From: Aralia elata
Lineage: Eukaryota > Streptophyta > Magnoliopsida > Apiales > Araliaceae
Reading direction: 5' to 3'
NCBI GenBank assembly: GCA_034770075.1
Contig: CM068386.1
Coordinates: 39,117,990-39,181,989, forward strand
Length of the DNA stretch: 64,000 bases
Of the stretch, positions 21,805 through 33,359 are shown piece by piece; positions within the stretch are counted from its first letter, which is position 1, and every line of letters begins with the position of its first letter. The notes under the pieces were generated by a model. The model saw only the letters and a list, made by a program, of their open reading frames with translations. It searched no databases and was not told where the DNA came from. A program made the translations under genes and the position numbers.

Positions 21805-23636
21805 TGAAAGTAGTATGCACACAAGCCAATCATATTTGATATGATGTAGCATATACTTTGTAATCTTATTCGTTTGTTAAAGGCATTTTACTTTATCTAC
21901 ATAGTGTTGTTATATTAAATGTGATAAACCCATAGTTTTGAGCAATGCTTTTAGAATCATGATGGTGATCATGCTAATGAGATCTAAATTCAAGATAGCT
22001 CACAAACTACAATTGTTCCTAATCGATGGATTACTAAAAAGGAGATTAGTGAATCCGGATAGATTAGTACATACGTTGCTTGCTCTTATGAAGAGGATGA
22101 TTGATCTCATAATCATTTGTGTGGAGACACTAAAGCAAGTATGTAGGTGCTTATTGGAGAATAAGTTCACTGAACGTGGCTCGCTAAAGAATACCTAATG
22201 GAGTTTTACTCGCATGTCAATAGGAATTCCTCTAGTGATAGTAGTACAAGTGATCCTTGGACTTGAGATCATCATAGTATCTTGTGTATGATGAGTTATA
22301 CTTTGACATGTCCCTTAAGACCCTGAGGGTATATCAAAGGGTATGATTGGGTATAATAAGTTGTACATAGAGATAGGTGAATGATCAACAAAGAATCTAC
22401 CACTTCTAGTAAAAGGAGAGATTGTCCTATGTGATTCGATAAATGACGACTCAGAACTCTTTGGCCAAAGCAGAATGAAATTAGAAAGGAGTTTCTAATT
22501 TGCATTAATCAGAGTTGTGCATTTCAGAATCGAAATACATATAATTAAATAAAATAAGACTTGACAATAATTCCATGTCTTATATTTAATTGGGACATTG
22601 TATGGTAGAATGATTGAATTGTACGGTAACTATTCACTAAAAGGTTCTTTTATGATTAATGTTGAAATCTATATTATCTGGAAAGTCGTTGATCGCTAAG
22701 GGGGCTTACCCTTATTGTAGAATAAATATTATTTATTTAAATGAATTAAATAGTTTAATTTATTTATTTAAATAAGATTAGAATTGTTCTAATTGATTTA
22801 TTCACAACCGGTTTAATATGGAGAACCTAAAGGGTCACACCGCAAAAGAAAAATATTTGTTTAAGAAGTAAAGGGCATAATTGTAATAATAAGTTAAGTG
22901 TATTTAATTTAATCTATGGAGATAGAATAAATTAAATAGCTTAATATTTATTATTTAATATTTTGGAAATATTAAATATAAATTAATAAGAGGAGTCTTA
23001 TTATTATTATTACTATTACTATTATTTAATTCCTAATAGGGATTGGGAATTAATTAATAGAAGTATTCTCTCATGAATTCCTAATTGGATTAGGAGTTCA
23101 ATTAATTAAAGGAGTTTAATTAAAATAAAAACCCTAATCCTAAATAGTTTAGGAGGGTTCCCTATATCTATAAATAAGAGGAGTCTTATTATGATTTGGG
23201 GTTAGACAATTAGACAGTTAGACTGTTAGACAATTTACACACTCTTCCATGAGAATTGGAGAGAGAGAGTACTTGCAATTTCTATAGAGATAGAAACTAG
23301 GGTTTTGCCAACACCTATCTTCTTAAATAACTATTATTCCTTAGTGGATCACCTCTAGAGGCCAAACACTTGGGTGGCTAACGTTGATCAAAGGAAAGAA
23401 TTTAATCGGTGAAATTCAAGGAGAACGCGAAGGAATTGGAGGTGAACTTGTACCCGAGGAAGCACGGTTCTACGAGGGTATAATTTCTTAATCTCTATCT
23501 CTTTCATTTAATTGATAATTGAGCACATGGATGATCATGGTGATGGTTTGTATGAAAATTTTAAAATCCATTTTATCGCGCTTCCGCACTATTTATGTAA
23601 TTTGATTGCATATTCGCGCTATGTACAAACCTAACA
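21805..23636 (+). repeat. 3' LTR of Copia copy D
   Basis: 1832 bp, near-identical to 14592-16424; the few differences seen are single substitutions and small changes. TATA box copy at 23169-23176. Confidence 0.95.
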
Positions 23637-24561
23637 AGGCACACGGCAACGTAATCCATGCGCCTCCCAATGAACTGCATTGTATGACCTCCCCTTGGCC
23701 ATTCTCAATGTGGGGGTATGGATGTAATCGGACCAGTGGAGCCCAAAGCAAGCAACGAACACCGATTTATCTTCGTCATGATTGATTACTTCACTAAATG
23801 GGTAGAAGCAGGTTCTTTCCCTAAAGTAACTCAGGAGATCATCGTTGGTTTCATCAGGAATAATGTCATTTGCCGATACGGGTAACCTAACGTCTTAGTC
23901 TCCGACAATGCCAAGAATTTGAACAATGCCCTCATGAAGGAATTATGTGACCAGTTTAAGATCAAACATCTCAATTCTGTCATTTACCGTCTAAGATGAA
24001 TAGGGCAGTGGAGGCTGCAAATAAGAATATCAAGAAGATCATGGCGAGAATGTCTGCTAATCATCGGGGATGGCCGGATCTGTTACCTCCCACCCTGCTG
24101 GCGTACAAAACGTCGGTGCGTACTTCTACAGGGGCAACCCCTTACGCTTTGGTATACGGAATGAAGGTTGTTCTGCCAGTTAAGGTTGAGATGGCATCCC
24201 TCAGAATCTTGATCGATGCTCAGATAAGCGAGGAGGATTGGATGCAAAGTCGGTATGACCAATTGGCCCTAATTGATGAAAGAAGGGTGGCTGCTGTTTT
24301 GCACGGTCAGTTATATCAGCAAAGAACCTCTCGATCGTACGACAAAAAGATAAGACCTCGAAAGTTCAAGGAAAATGACCTAGTGCTAAAGAGAGTCATG
24401 CCTTGTCAAAGCGAAGCCAAAGGGAAATTTGCCCCGAACTAGGAAGGACCTTTTGTGATTAAGAAAGTACTGTCCGGAGGAGCCCTCATATTGCAAGAGA
24501 TGGACGGTGAGGTGTTTCCACAGCCCATCAATTCTGACTCGGTGAAGCGGTTTTACGCCTA
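23637..24561 (+). pseudogene. Integrase core and C-terminus, Tat element (3' part)
   Basis: Continues the integrase split by copy D: HGNVIHAPPNELH, SPWPFSMWG, then after a one-base shift near 23715 the core MDVIGPVEPK, VMIDYFTKWVEA, a TAA at about 23881, LVSDNAKNLNNA and, after another break near 23995, NRAVEAANKNIKKIM (catalytic glutamate box) in the open frame 23996-24442. A TAG near 24440 splits off the C-terminal GPFVIKKVLSGGALIL piece, which ends at TAA about 24559-24561. All parts of a D,D-35-E integrase are recognisable; the gene is inactive. Confidence 0.88.
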
Positions 24562-25097
24562 AAAAAAAGAAAAAAAATGGCATCATCATCATTTTCTCCT
24601 CTTTCTTTGAACAACGAACTACATAGGACCTGATTTCCCGATTTGTGGGAGTACATAGGCAGCCATCAGGGCACGGTCCATTTCTTTACAAAAATAATCC
24701 TTTCTCTAACCAAAACCGGTTCCCAACAACCAGAATGACCTTCCTATACCCTCGAAACCTTCCCAAAACCAGCCACCTAATCAACTTCATCTCAAATGAC
24801 ATAACCCTAACCCAACCAAACAGTTAGCCAAAATCTAAGACTCAGTCCGATGGAATCAACGGGGTGTACGACAATATCTATCAAATCTCCATCAAGACTT
24901 GAGAAGAGAAAGAAGGCGAAATATCAAAATCGTGGTTAGCTGGGAAAAAAGAGGATCCAATGAAAGGCAACGATACGACAAAAAAGGGAAAATGACTAAA
25001 TTTAAATGCATGTCTATATATATAAGTCATTTTGTTACAAGATTTCTCTTTCGATAACCGATGAAACTGACATAGTCTATGCAGGAAATAAAATGAT
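24562..25097 (+). other. Spacer between pol and the antisense genes, Tat element
   Basis: No gene seen. It follows the pol stop and reaches the 3' end of antisense gene 2. It starts with an A-rich run and probably holds the 3' untranslated part of that antisense gene. Confidence 0.5.
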
Positions 25098-26744
25098 CTA
25101 CAAATCTGAAACTAACTGAAGCAGGATGGATAAAGTGGTGGATAGATCTGAAGCATCGACATCCCCTGCAATCTGCTGCCCCATCATGTCGATGCGATCC
25201 AATAAAGCAATGGCTCGGCTAACAGTCTCAGAGTGAGCATCTATAACTGCCCTAGTCTGCAATACAATGGCGTCTCTGTCAGCGAGGGCAGCATCTCTGG
25301 CCAAAATGGCAGCATCTCTCTCAACAAGAGCAGCATCCCTCTCAGCCTCAGTAGTAATCAAGGCCAGACGGATCCGACTGTCCTCAGTAACCCGACTAGG
25401 GGCAGAATCAGCTGAGATGGAATAAGGAATATGGGCGGGAGTGGAGAAGCCTTCTAAATCATGTCCGGACATCACCTCTGTAGACTCAGGAGGAACATAT
25501 ACCTCTGGGATGGTATCATCTGTGGAAATCACTCGAGAGTCATCAAATACTCCGGTCTGACTCAAACCAACCATACCAGAGTCTCCGTGCAACCATTGCA
25601 TATAAGCAGATGTCTGAATGGGGCAACTCTCACTATACTCGGCAAAGATCCTGCGAGACCAAAGATCGTATACCCGCAGCAGATCTCTCTCTGTCGGGGG
25701 TGATATGAGGAATCGGTAGTCGGCTGCGCCCGTGAAAGGGTGAAAATCCTGTATCTGATCAAACTGCCCCATGACCGCCAAGGGATGATAAGTCGTCACA
25801 CCCCTCAAGCCAGAAATAGGGATGAAATCCAAGGTGGGCACATGAGTCGAGAAGCTCATGAAGGAGCAATAACCCGAATAGATCAAGAGATGAAAGGGCT
25901 CCTCGATAGCCGATAAGAATTCTATCTAGGAGGCTGCATTAATACAGCTCACGGGACGGAACGAAAATTGTATGGCTATGTCGTGGCTGAAGCAAAACCC
26001 ATGGCGACATAAATGACCGATGGGGCTGAGATGGCTCATAAACCACACATACAACAAAACAGAGCTCCCTCTGAATACTCTGCCTCGGAAAGACTGACAA
26101 TATGAGGCTGACATGTAGGTGTCTGCTAGTATCATGGGAATAATGGTGTGATCCTCCTGAAGGGCTCTAACGGCCGCAATAACTCGCATATCCAACAGAT
26201 CGGATTCGGCTGGCAGATACAAAACTGAGATAACACAAGCCATCAAAACATCTACTCTCAAAGTGCCCCAACGCTCCTCAGATACGGAAAAATCACCAGA
26301 GAATAGATGAAAACTATCGGGTGAGCCGAATCGGTCAATCAGGAAATGAAGGGGAACTAGATGGTCTGATGTGATCACCGATAACAGAACTGTCCTCCGC
26401 AACCTAGTAAAAGTCAAGAATTGACGGCGCGTGGGACCAGCGGTGACCCTAGCACAGGGACCATCCAAAGACAAGCCGGTAAAGCGGGCATACTCCTCGA
26501 GAGTAGGGGTCAGCTCCACTGTCCCTAATTTGAACACCTGACAGGCAGGGGCCCAATAGCTCAGAATACCCTCCACCAAACCCGCCGGCACCTGAAAGGA
26601 TAATAAGGACCAGGAATGTCCCAGAAGACCATCTGCAATAGCCCTGTCGCCCGGCGACAAACTGTCCAGCCAGCGAAAAAGCCTGCCAACCAACCCTGTG
26701 GGAGGATCGAGATCCAAACGTACCACGGCATCTGGTGACGACAT
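25098..26744 (-). pseudogene. Antisense gene 2 of the Tat element: DUF7745-like protein with C-terminal coiled coil
   Basis: One reading frame of about 549 codons on the - strand, from ATG 26744 (MSSPDAVVRLDLDPP) to 25098, interrupted by one TAG at 25926-25928. The first half has GDRAIADGLLGHSWSLL, FKLGTVELTPTLEEYARFTG and YWAPACQVF, resembling the DUF7745/aminotransferase-like plant domain often found with retroelements (family recalled, moderate certainty). The second half ends in heptad-like repeats of RDAALVERDAAILARDAAL type, a coiled coil, residues about 460-520. TTTTTTCACAG just ahead of the ATG looks like a splice acceptor, so an upstream exon is possible. Opposite in direction to gag-pol; would need its own promoter. 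Confidence 0.65.
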
Positions 26745-26977
26745 CTGTGAAAAAATAGTATCAAAAAGACTGTGCAGGGGTCATTATCTATCCATGAATA
26801 AAAAAAAGCATGCATCATACAGTTGATAATAGGGCAATTGGACTGTCATAATGATAAAACTGTGCATAAATAAATGAGTTCAATACATAGTGCACGAAAT
26901 GGGAAAAGAAATCGAACAGGTTCAAGTACAAAAAAAGGGGCCCTATCCTATCATGATCTAATCAAAAGTGATATCAT
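26745..26977 (-). other. Spacer between the two antisense genes
   Basis: Short AT-rich interval between the stop of antisense gene 1 and the ATG of antisense gene 2. It could be an intron joining the two or a terminator-promoter region; the sequence alone does not decide. Confidence 0.4.
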
Positions 26978-28918
26978 CTATGAAGTCGAGATCCTCAAAC
27001 TAATCCCCTGGAGTGGAAGTCGAAGTCGAAGCCCCGAAGTTAATATCTGGATATATGGGGGCACTGGGGCATCAGATGAGCTCGGGCCTGCATCAAAATC
27101 TGCACCGTCAGGGTCATACGCATAAGCATCCTCTGGGGTCCGGCCTAACACCCGAAGATATAAGGATAGCTGGTCCACCTGGCGGGTCAGAGTGGCAATC
27201 TGCTCAGCATGTGTGGGAGCCCGAACACAGGTAGCCCAATCAGTCATCATCACCGATCCAGGGACCATGTCCTCGAGGAAGAATGTGACCCGAGTCTGAG
27301 GACCAATAGTGCGGGGCACCCACCAGGTACGGAAGGCCTCACTCGTGCTGGGACCCGTAGAGAGTGTCCGGCCATCCTCTCCCTCTAGCATAATCTCTGA
27401 GGGCTGAGAATCCACCGGCCAGGATGTAGTAAGAGGAAGGGAGTGCGGAATACGGATCTCTCTAGTCACGCATCTGAATGTGCGCTCTCCCAAATACATC
27501 ACCCATCCTCCAACACTCTGCAAGGTAAGGCGACGGGTGGAAAGTGCGAACTCTGGGCCGGAGGGATATCCATCTGTAAACCCCACGGTCAGATGCTCAG
27601 AGAGATAAGGAGTCCAGACGACCTAGGTGACAGTGATCAACTACAGCTGAATACGGCAGTGGGCGAAGCTGCCAGACACCAGGACCTCCTCCAAAGTACT
27701 GTGGTGCCACCGCCGACCCCTGGGATAGGTATCCAGACCGAGGGTCGTGACAGGCCTCAGGCACGGGAGTTGCTCGTACGCCCAGAACTGTGAACAGAGA
27801 CAAGAAACGACATAAGTAACCGATAATTGCAGAGAAAGGAAATGAAATGATAGGAAATGCAGTAAGAAAATAAGGCTTACTAGCAGAAAGGGGTAAAACC
27901 AAAGCCAAGCGTCTGTCTGTCCCTCTGAGCGAAGACGGAGACCATGGAGGAAATAAGCAAAAGTGAAGGACCCCCAATCATAATCACCGATCCGATCCAC
28001 GTCCCTGATGGCTCCGACAACACTGAAATGAATGGTAGAAGAGTTGTTCCCTAGGAAACAACCCCTCATGATAGTCAGGAACAGACGCCGGAGCAGAATG
28101 TCACGAGTAGCTCGGTCTGCGGGGAAGGGCATCGCATATATACCTCTAACAGCATCAACAGCCAATGCTCCGGACCGAATGCTGCGGGCCTTAAAGACCC
28201 GGTCCTCAGCGGCGAAGCCCAACAGAGATCAGACCTCCGCTGGAGTAATATCGAGATCTAGGGGAACACGGACCCCGGTGAACTCAATGCCGGTGATATA
28301 CCTCCAATCCCAAGGAGTCAGCACAACCTCGCAGTCCAAGAGATGAAGGGACTGGGTCTGGTGAAACCATCGCTCAGATAAAGCCCTCATATAACCCCAT
28401 GGGCACTGACGGGGTATGATGGTGTAGAAAGAACGGAAACCCCAGGAATGCACCACCGTGCGGTAATCGGCGTGCAGTGCTGTGTAGAGGGAATAGATGT
28501 TAAACTAGTTGCCCCTCGGCTGAGTGAACTCGGGCACCTGTGGCAATCACTAATGGATCAGTCCAGATGTGAACAGAGATTGGGAATGAATTCAGAGGAG
28601 TAATGAGTATACCTCATTAGCGACGAGAAATGCTGAGGGGTGACGGCTGAGATCTCGACCCAACAGATCGGGCACCTGGACAGAGGCACTGGGTAGAGCG
28701 CGGCGAGTAGAGGGAGCTGGTGTGCCGGAGGGCGGCCCCTCTGCCTCAATGTTTGGAAGAACGGCCTCGTCAACCTCAGGATGGTCAGGCCGAATGACAG
28801 CCTCCGCCAGTCGGCGAGCCTGGCGAGTCCGAGGCAAAACCGGGGCAGGTGCAGCCCTACGGCGGCGAACACCCGAAGCACGAGGTGCAGTGGAGCTGCT
28901 GGGAGAGTCAGGATCCAT
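26978..28918 (-). pseudogene. Antisense gene 1 of the Tat element: plant-mobile-domain-like protein with two introns
   Basis: Read on the - strand from ATG 28918 (MDPDSPSSSTAPRASG). Exon 1 28613-28918 is basic and proline-rich. Predicted intron 28539-28612 (donor GTATAC, acceptor GCCACAG) joins in phase 0 to exon 2 (27881-28538) with HSWGFRSFYTII, DCEVVLTPWDWRYITGIEF and GLRLRSEG. Predicted intron 27788-27880 (GTAAGC to TTCACAG, T-rich, 93 bp) again keeps phase 0 and joins FYPFLL to FWAYEQLPCLRP in exon 3, which ends at 26978. The EVTLTPxDxxxITG and FWAYEHLP boxes are typical of the plant mobile domain (recalled). In-frame stops near 28509, 28227, 27640 and 27619 show decay. Antisense genes of this kind are known from Tat elements. 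Confidence 0.65.
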
Positions 28919-29753
28919 AGCTGGAACGACACAGTCAAAGAGGGAGATACATTATATTTCGAATTGTGTCACGAAATATTTTATCTGCCTATCTTCAGCA
29001 TAGAAATAATGCAGCATGATGCATGGTTACTATATATGCATGAATTAGATTTTAGTGGGACCCTAGTTTTTCGAAATTTCGGCGGAGTTTCTTCTATAAA
29101 ATGAGCATCCCATGCACAACGAGGCATGTTTTCAATTAACCCAAGCCACAACGGATCAAAATTGCATTTTATATGGTTAATTGCAACATGAAAATGACCA
29201 TAATGCATGCTTTCTTTCAAAAAATGACAAGTAGGTATGACCCGCATCATGAACACAAAGTATGACTCACACAGTTGAGACATAGCATGTACATACAACG
29301 ACACATGGCATAGCATTTCAAAGCATACATTTCTATCTCTAAACATGCAAAATAGCCAAATGTATAGCGAAACATTGACGAAATAAGAAAATAATCGGTC
29401 AAAATGTTACCCGTAGCGTGTAGATCGATCTAACCGGAGCGGTTTTTGCGAGAAGATTGGAAAAATCGGCAAAAGGGACGTATGGGGTCGAAAAATCGCG
29501 AAAAGCAACAGTTGAAAAGGGCTGAAAACAACAGATCTGGGAAGGGGCGATCGGTTAAGAAAACCCGATCTTGGCCGCAGATCAATCTGCGGTTGGACCC
29601 TGTTTCCCTCCTTTTTCCTCCTTTGCAAAATTGATCAATTTTTCAAATCCATTTGACTTAAAAATACGAGGTTTCAACCAATCGGGTATGGAACATAACG
29701 AATCGATTTGTCGGGGTGGGACCCGGCAGGAACGAGGTGATTTACGACTCGAT
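28919..29753 (-). other. Region upstream of the antisense genes
   Basis: No gene. It would contain the promoter and 5' untranslated part of antisense gene 1. At 29575-29592 is CCGCAGATCAATCTGCGG, the core of a palindrome that also lies in both LTRs (6316-6337, 31352-31373). Confidence 0.5.
29030..29036 (-). promoter_or_regulatory. Possible TATA box for antisense gene 1
   Basis: TATATAG on the - strand about 112 bp ahead of the ATG at 28918. Position and base composition fit a plant core promoter, but in AT-rich DNA such a match is weak evidence. Confidence 0.3.
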
Positions 29754-30663
29754 CAACCGGAGACGAGACCCGGTGCAGACGAATCAATCAACCGGAGACG
29801 ACACCCGGTGCAGACGAATCAATCAACCGGAGACGACACCCGGTGCAGGCGAATCAATCAACCGAAGACGAGACCCGGTGCCGACAAGACAATCAACCGG
29901 AGACGAAACCCGGTGCAGATGAGTCGACCAACCAGAGACGAGAACCGGTGCAGGCGAATCAATCAACCGGAGACGAGACCCGGTGCCGACAAGACGATCA
30001 ACCGGAGACGAAATCCGGTGCAGACAAGTCGACCAATCGGAGACGAGAACCGATACAGGCAAGTCGGTCAACCGGAGACGAGAACCGGTGCCAATTAGAC
30101 GATCAACCGGAGACGAAACCTGGTGTAGACGAGTCGACCAATCGGAGACAAGAACCGATACAGACAAATCAATCAACCGGAGACGAAACCCGGTGCCAAC
30201 GAGACGATTAACCGGAGACAAGACCCGGGGCAGACAATTAGACCAACCGGAGACGAGACCCGGTGCCGACGAATCAATCAACCGGAGACGAGACCCGGTG
30301 CCAACGAGGCGATCAACCGGAGACGAGAACCGGTGCCAACTAGATGATCAATCGGAGACGAGACCCGGTGCAAACAAGTCGACTAATCGGAGATGAGAAC
30401 CGATACAAACGAATCGATCAACCGGAAACGAGACCCGGAGCCGACGAGACGATCAACCGGAAACGAGACCCGCTGCAGACGAGTCGACCAATCGGAGACG
30501 ATAACCGATACGGACAAGTCGACCAATCGAAGACAAGAACCGATATAGGCGAGTCGACCAATCGGAGACGAGAACCGATACAGACGAGATGACCCATCGG
30601 AGACCAGACCCTACATCTACGAGACGATCGATCGGATACGAGACCCGACGGTTATAAGACGAC
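29754..30663 (+). repeat. 35-bp tandem repeat, about 26 units, 3' region of the Tat element
   Basis: Units start CAACCGGAGACG or CAATCGGAGACG and repeat exactly every 35 bp (29754, 29789, 29824, 29859 and so on), without indels to about 30663, decaying at the right end. Each unit holds an inverted repeat ACCGG-9 bases-CCGGT; six units instead have ATCGG...CCGAT, so both arms changed together. 35 is not a multiple of 3 and long open frames across the array in several phases are a side effect. An amplified tandem repeat at this place is a known mark of Retand elements. Confidence 0.95.
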
Positions 30664-30999
30664 GACGATGCCAAGACGATAACGATTACGAGATGGAACA
30701 TGACATCTGCGATAACGATTATAGCAACGGCCTGTCAAAGACGAAACCCGACAACAAGGACGCGATCAGCGATTGACTCCTGTTGAGATCGATACTCACA
30801 GTAAATTTATGATGGCATGATGCATTGATGCCTTTACGAATGTTTGCATGCTTTACATTTTGTGTTGCACCATAAACTATATGTGTTGCATCATGTATGT
30901 ACTGTCATTCTTATGCACCGTCATTCATGCATCGTGTGTCTACTTCTTTATCATGTTCATTTCATTTAACATTTTATAAACATGATAAAGAGGGGCAGC
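30664..30999 (+). other. 3' untranslated end and polypurine tract of the Tat element
   Basis: No gene. It ends in AAAGAGGGGCAGC (30987-30999), the polypurine tract directly before the 3' LTR. The stretch 30800-30960 is rich in ATGCAT/CATGC motifs. Confidence 0.7.
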
Positions 31000-33046
31000 T
31001 GTAGACACCCAAATTTTGCACTTCGTATACTAACCTTGACAGGAGGACAAAATTATCAATTAACCTAGCCTACGAGAACGAAAGGTGGACATAAGTACGA
31101 ACACTCAAAGCCACCACAACGAAGTGCGATCAAAGCCGTCACGACAACGATCAAAGCGGAATGATATGGCACGTTTCCCAGCAGTTCCCGGACTGCAAAA
31201 TACAAGCCTTTCAGTAAAAACCAACAGTACGACACGAGAATCGAGGTGCGGTATGAAAATCGAGAAAATCAGCCCAGCCAGCCGCGGATTGATCTGCGGC
31301 CAATGATTAAAATAAACTGAAGTGCGCGGCGGGCGCGGAGAAACCGAGGCCAGCCGCAGATCAATCTGCGGCTGCCTCTGATCAGCCTTTATCAGCGCAT
31401 TTCTTCATTTGGCATACAGAGAGTTGAACAGCAGCAGAAGAAGGAAAAAAGAAGAAGAATCAGCAGCAACAACAGCGAAAAAAAGAGAGAAAAGAGAGGC
31501 AAAAGTGAGGATTTATACCCCTTTTGTTAGATTGTATCATATACATTCTCTACTCTAATTAATATACAAGTTTACACGCATCGTGGTGTTATTTTGTAAG
31601 GTGAAAAGCCCTTTTAATAGCATTTTTTGTGTATCATTTTGTTAAGTTTTTTTGGTCATTCGGGTTACATTAAATGTAGTTCTTCTTGTATATTATTGTG
31701 GATACATGGATTAAGGATTATTAGTGAGGGTTCCAATGGAACAAAATTCTTCCTAATGGTCCGATGATATCCATTTGGCGATTTTTTAGATCGTTATGGT
31801 AATGTATTATACGTAGTATATTTAGATTGCTATTTTAGGATATTGTGGTGTGTGAGGCAACCCGGTATTGTTCATTTGTGTATTATCCATTTTGTGGGTG
31901 TGTAGCAATTTTGGATGTGAGCCTAGGAACGCGACCCCGTGGTCCAAATCTGATGATGGACGTTTTTTTGGGTGAATGTAATAGGGCGATGTGTCTTTTA
32001 TTGTAAACATGTAATTGTCGGGCCTTAAAACGATATCAAGTTGAAAGTCGGGTTTAAGGCCCCGTAATAGTGAAATACGTGATTGTGGGCGTTTGGGGTT
32101 ATTTTGATGGCTCACATGCCCATGAATAGCCCCAACGCATTTTAATGCTTGATTTGATTTACGACACAAAAATTGATTTCAAAGCTAAATGATGAAGATT
32201 TCCATAAAATCAATCAAATTAGGTTATTAGAACCACGAGACTTAAAATTGGCAGTGCTAAGGAATGTCGATTCCTATTTAAACGAGAAGGCTAAAGAAAG
32301 ATCGTGTTCAAACATCACAAAAAATGAGTTTATGAAAATAAATGACGTTTTATTAAACCGTTGTGCATAGGGTTAAAGAGATCCTAGAAGTTGCCCGTCA
32401 TTTTACTTATGAAAGCAACGTATAGGTCCCGATTCCTATTTTGATGAAGGTTTAAAAAACTTTTGTTTTGCCAAAACGACACCTAATGAAAATTCACGGC
32501 TTTTGACAATTAAAATCAAATCTTTCTCATAATAATAATAAGGCTTTCTCGTATAGGCCGAAAGACATTCTAAAAGCATTCTCAAAATTAAAACACGATC
32601 TTTTTTATAAAAACCCAAATGGTTTTTTCATACAAACTCACCACAACATTCACATAGGCATACACGCGCGCACCCACACATTTTAAGAATTAAAGGATAG
32701 AAAAAGTATCGAGATTGCGGTAACCGTGTTTCACGGAAGTCGGGGGGTGCCTAACACCTTCTCCTTGCTTAAGCAAGCCCCCGAACTCTATGAATCTCGG
32801 TTTGCAGACCAATTAATTCGGAGTCACATATGAGCCAGCGATTTACGAAAACAAAGCTCGGATGAGTTGGTACATCCATTTCAAATATACCAACTGGCGA
32901 CTCTAGTCAATTGGCTCATCATAAAAAACGATCTTTCAAAACCCCGTCGACATTTGTGCCGACCTTTTCAAAAAATCATCTAAATAAAAGGGTTCAAATT
33001 GGAAAGGGTAATAATTATCACAGAAGCGACCTTCCCGGCGTCGACA
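31000..33046 (+). repeat. 3' LTR of the Tat element
   Basis: 2047 bp, TGTAGACACCC to GTCGACA. It matches 5947-8010 except for scattered substitutions and lack of the 17-bp duplication. The 22-bp palindrome is at 31352-31373 and a further imperfect copy lies near 31279. Followed by target copy GCTTC and the leader of Copia copy A. Confidence 0.93.
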
Positions 33047-33359
33047 GCTTCCATATATGTGAAGAGAAAAATACCGTCCTTGTGGTGACACAACAAAACA
33101 GTAATGTTCAATTCCTTAATAAGCATCAAATGTGATAATGCAACATCATAAATATTTAATACTTGCCTTGTGGTGACACAACAAACTCATATTAAATATT
33201 TAAAACTCTATTGCTTTACCATGCTAGAAGGCGACGTTCGATATTCCAAATATCTTTGAACGCTTAGGACTTAATATAATTTCTTTGAGGGATTTGTTAT
33301 TATTTGTCTCATCTTGTTTAGCGCGCATGCACATATATATATAAAATACGCGTCATATT
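33047..33359 (-). other. Leader of Copia copy A, outer part
   Basis: Continues 5581-5946 after the Tat insertion. It carries two TTGTGGTGACACAA motifs (+ strand reading near 33080 and 33169) and ends at CGTCATATT, where the LTR of copy B starts; in intact copies this leader goes on for about 1 kb to the palindromes and primer site. Confidence 0.8.

Larger units (their letters stand above)
14592..23636 (+). mobile_element. Complete but defective Ty1/Copia retrotransposon, copy D
   Basis: LTRs at 14592-16424 and 21805-23636 (1833 and 1832 bp), both TGAAAG...CTAACA. Target duplication AGGCG (14587-14591) against AGGCA (23637-23641), one mismatch. Inserted inside the integrase gene of the Tat element. 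Primer site, leader arrays and polypurine tract are intact, but gag-pol has many stops and frameshifts. LTRs look nearly identical by eye, so insertion is fairly recent although the coding part is degenerate. Confidence 0.95.
5947..33046 (+). mobile_element. Complete Tat-lineage (Retand/Ogre-like) Ty3/Gypsy retrotransposon
   Basis: LTRs at 5947-8010 and 31000-33046 begin TGTAGACACCC and end GTCGACA. Target duplication ACTTC/GCTTC differs at one base. Order inside: primer site, leader, gag, protease, intron, reverse transcriptase, RNase H, archaeal-type RNase H, integrase, two antisense genes, 35-bp tandem repeats, polypurine tract, 3' LTR. Length is about 27.1 kb, or about 18.1 kb without the nested Copia copy D (14592-23636). 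Second RNase H, intron, antisense genes and 3' tandem repeats are known marks of the Tat lineage (established knowledge). No ORF is seen ahead of gag, which fits Retand better than Ogre. Several stops and frameshifts make it non-autonomous now. Confidence 0.92.
4927..33359 (-). mobile_element. Copia copy A, - strand, split by the Tat element and cut by copy B
   Basis: Only the 5' part of the element is present: broken gag (4927-5580) and leader (5581-5946, continued at 33047-33359 beyond the inserted Tat element). At 33359 the leader is interrupted by the outer end of copy B. The rest of the leader, primer site and 5' LTR would lie to the right of the window. At 4926/4927 it is fused in inverted orientation to copy C1. 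Its gag belongs to the defective D/E group. Confidence 0.8.

Noticed and set aside
29571..30592. Long arginine-rich open frames across the 35-bp repeats on both strands
   Set aside because: The unit length is not a multiple of 3 and lacks stops in several phases; open frames in many phases follow from the repeat itself.
29754..30663. Regular 35-bp direct repeats resembling a CRISPR array
   Set aside because: Units are contiguous without unique spacers, inside a plant retrotransposon; it is a tandem repeat.
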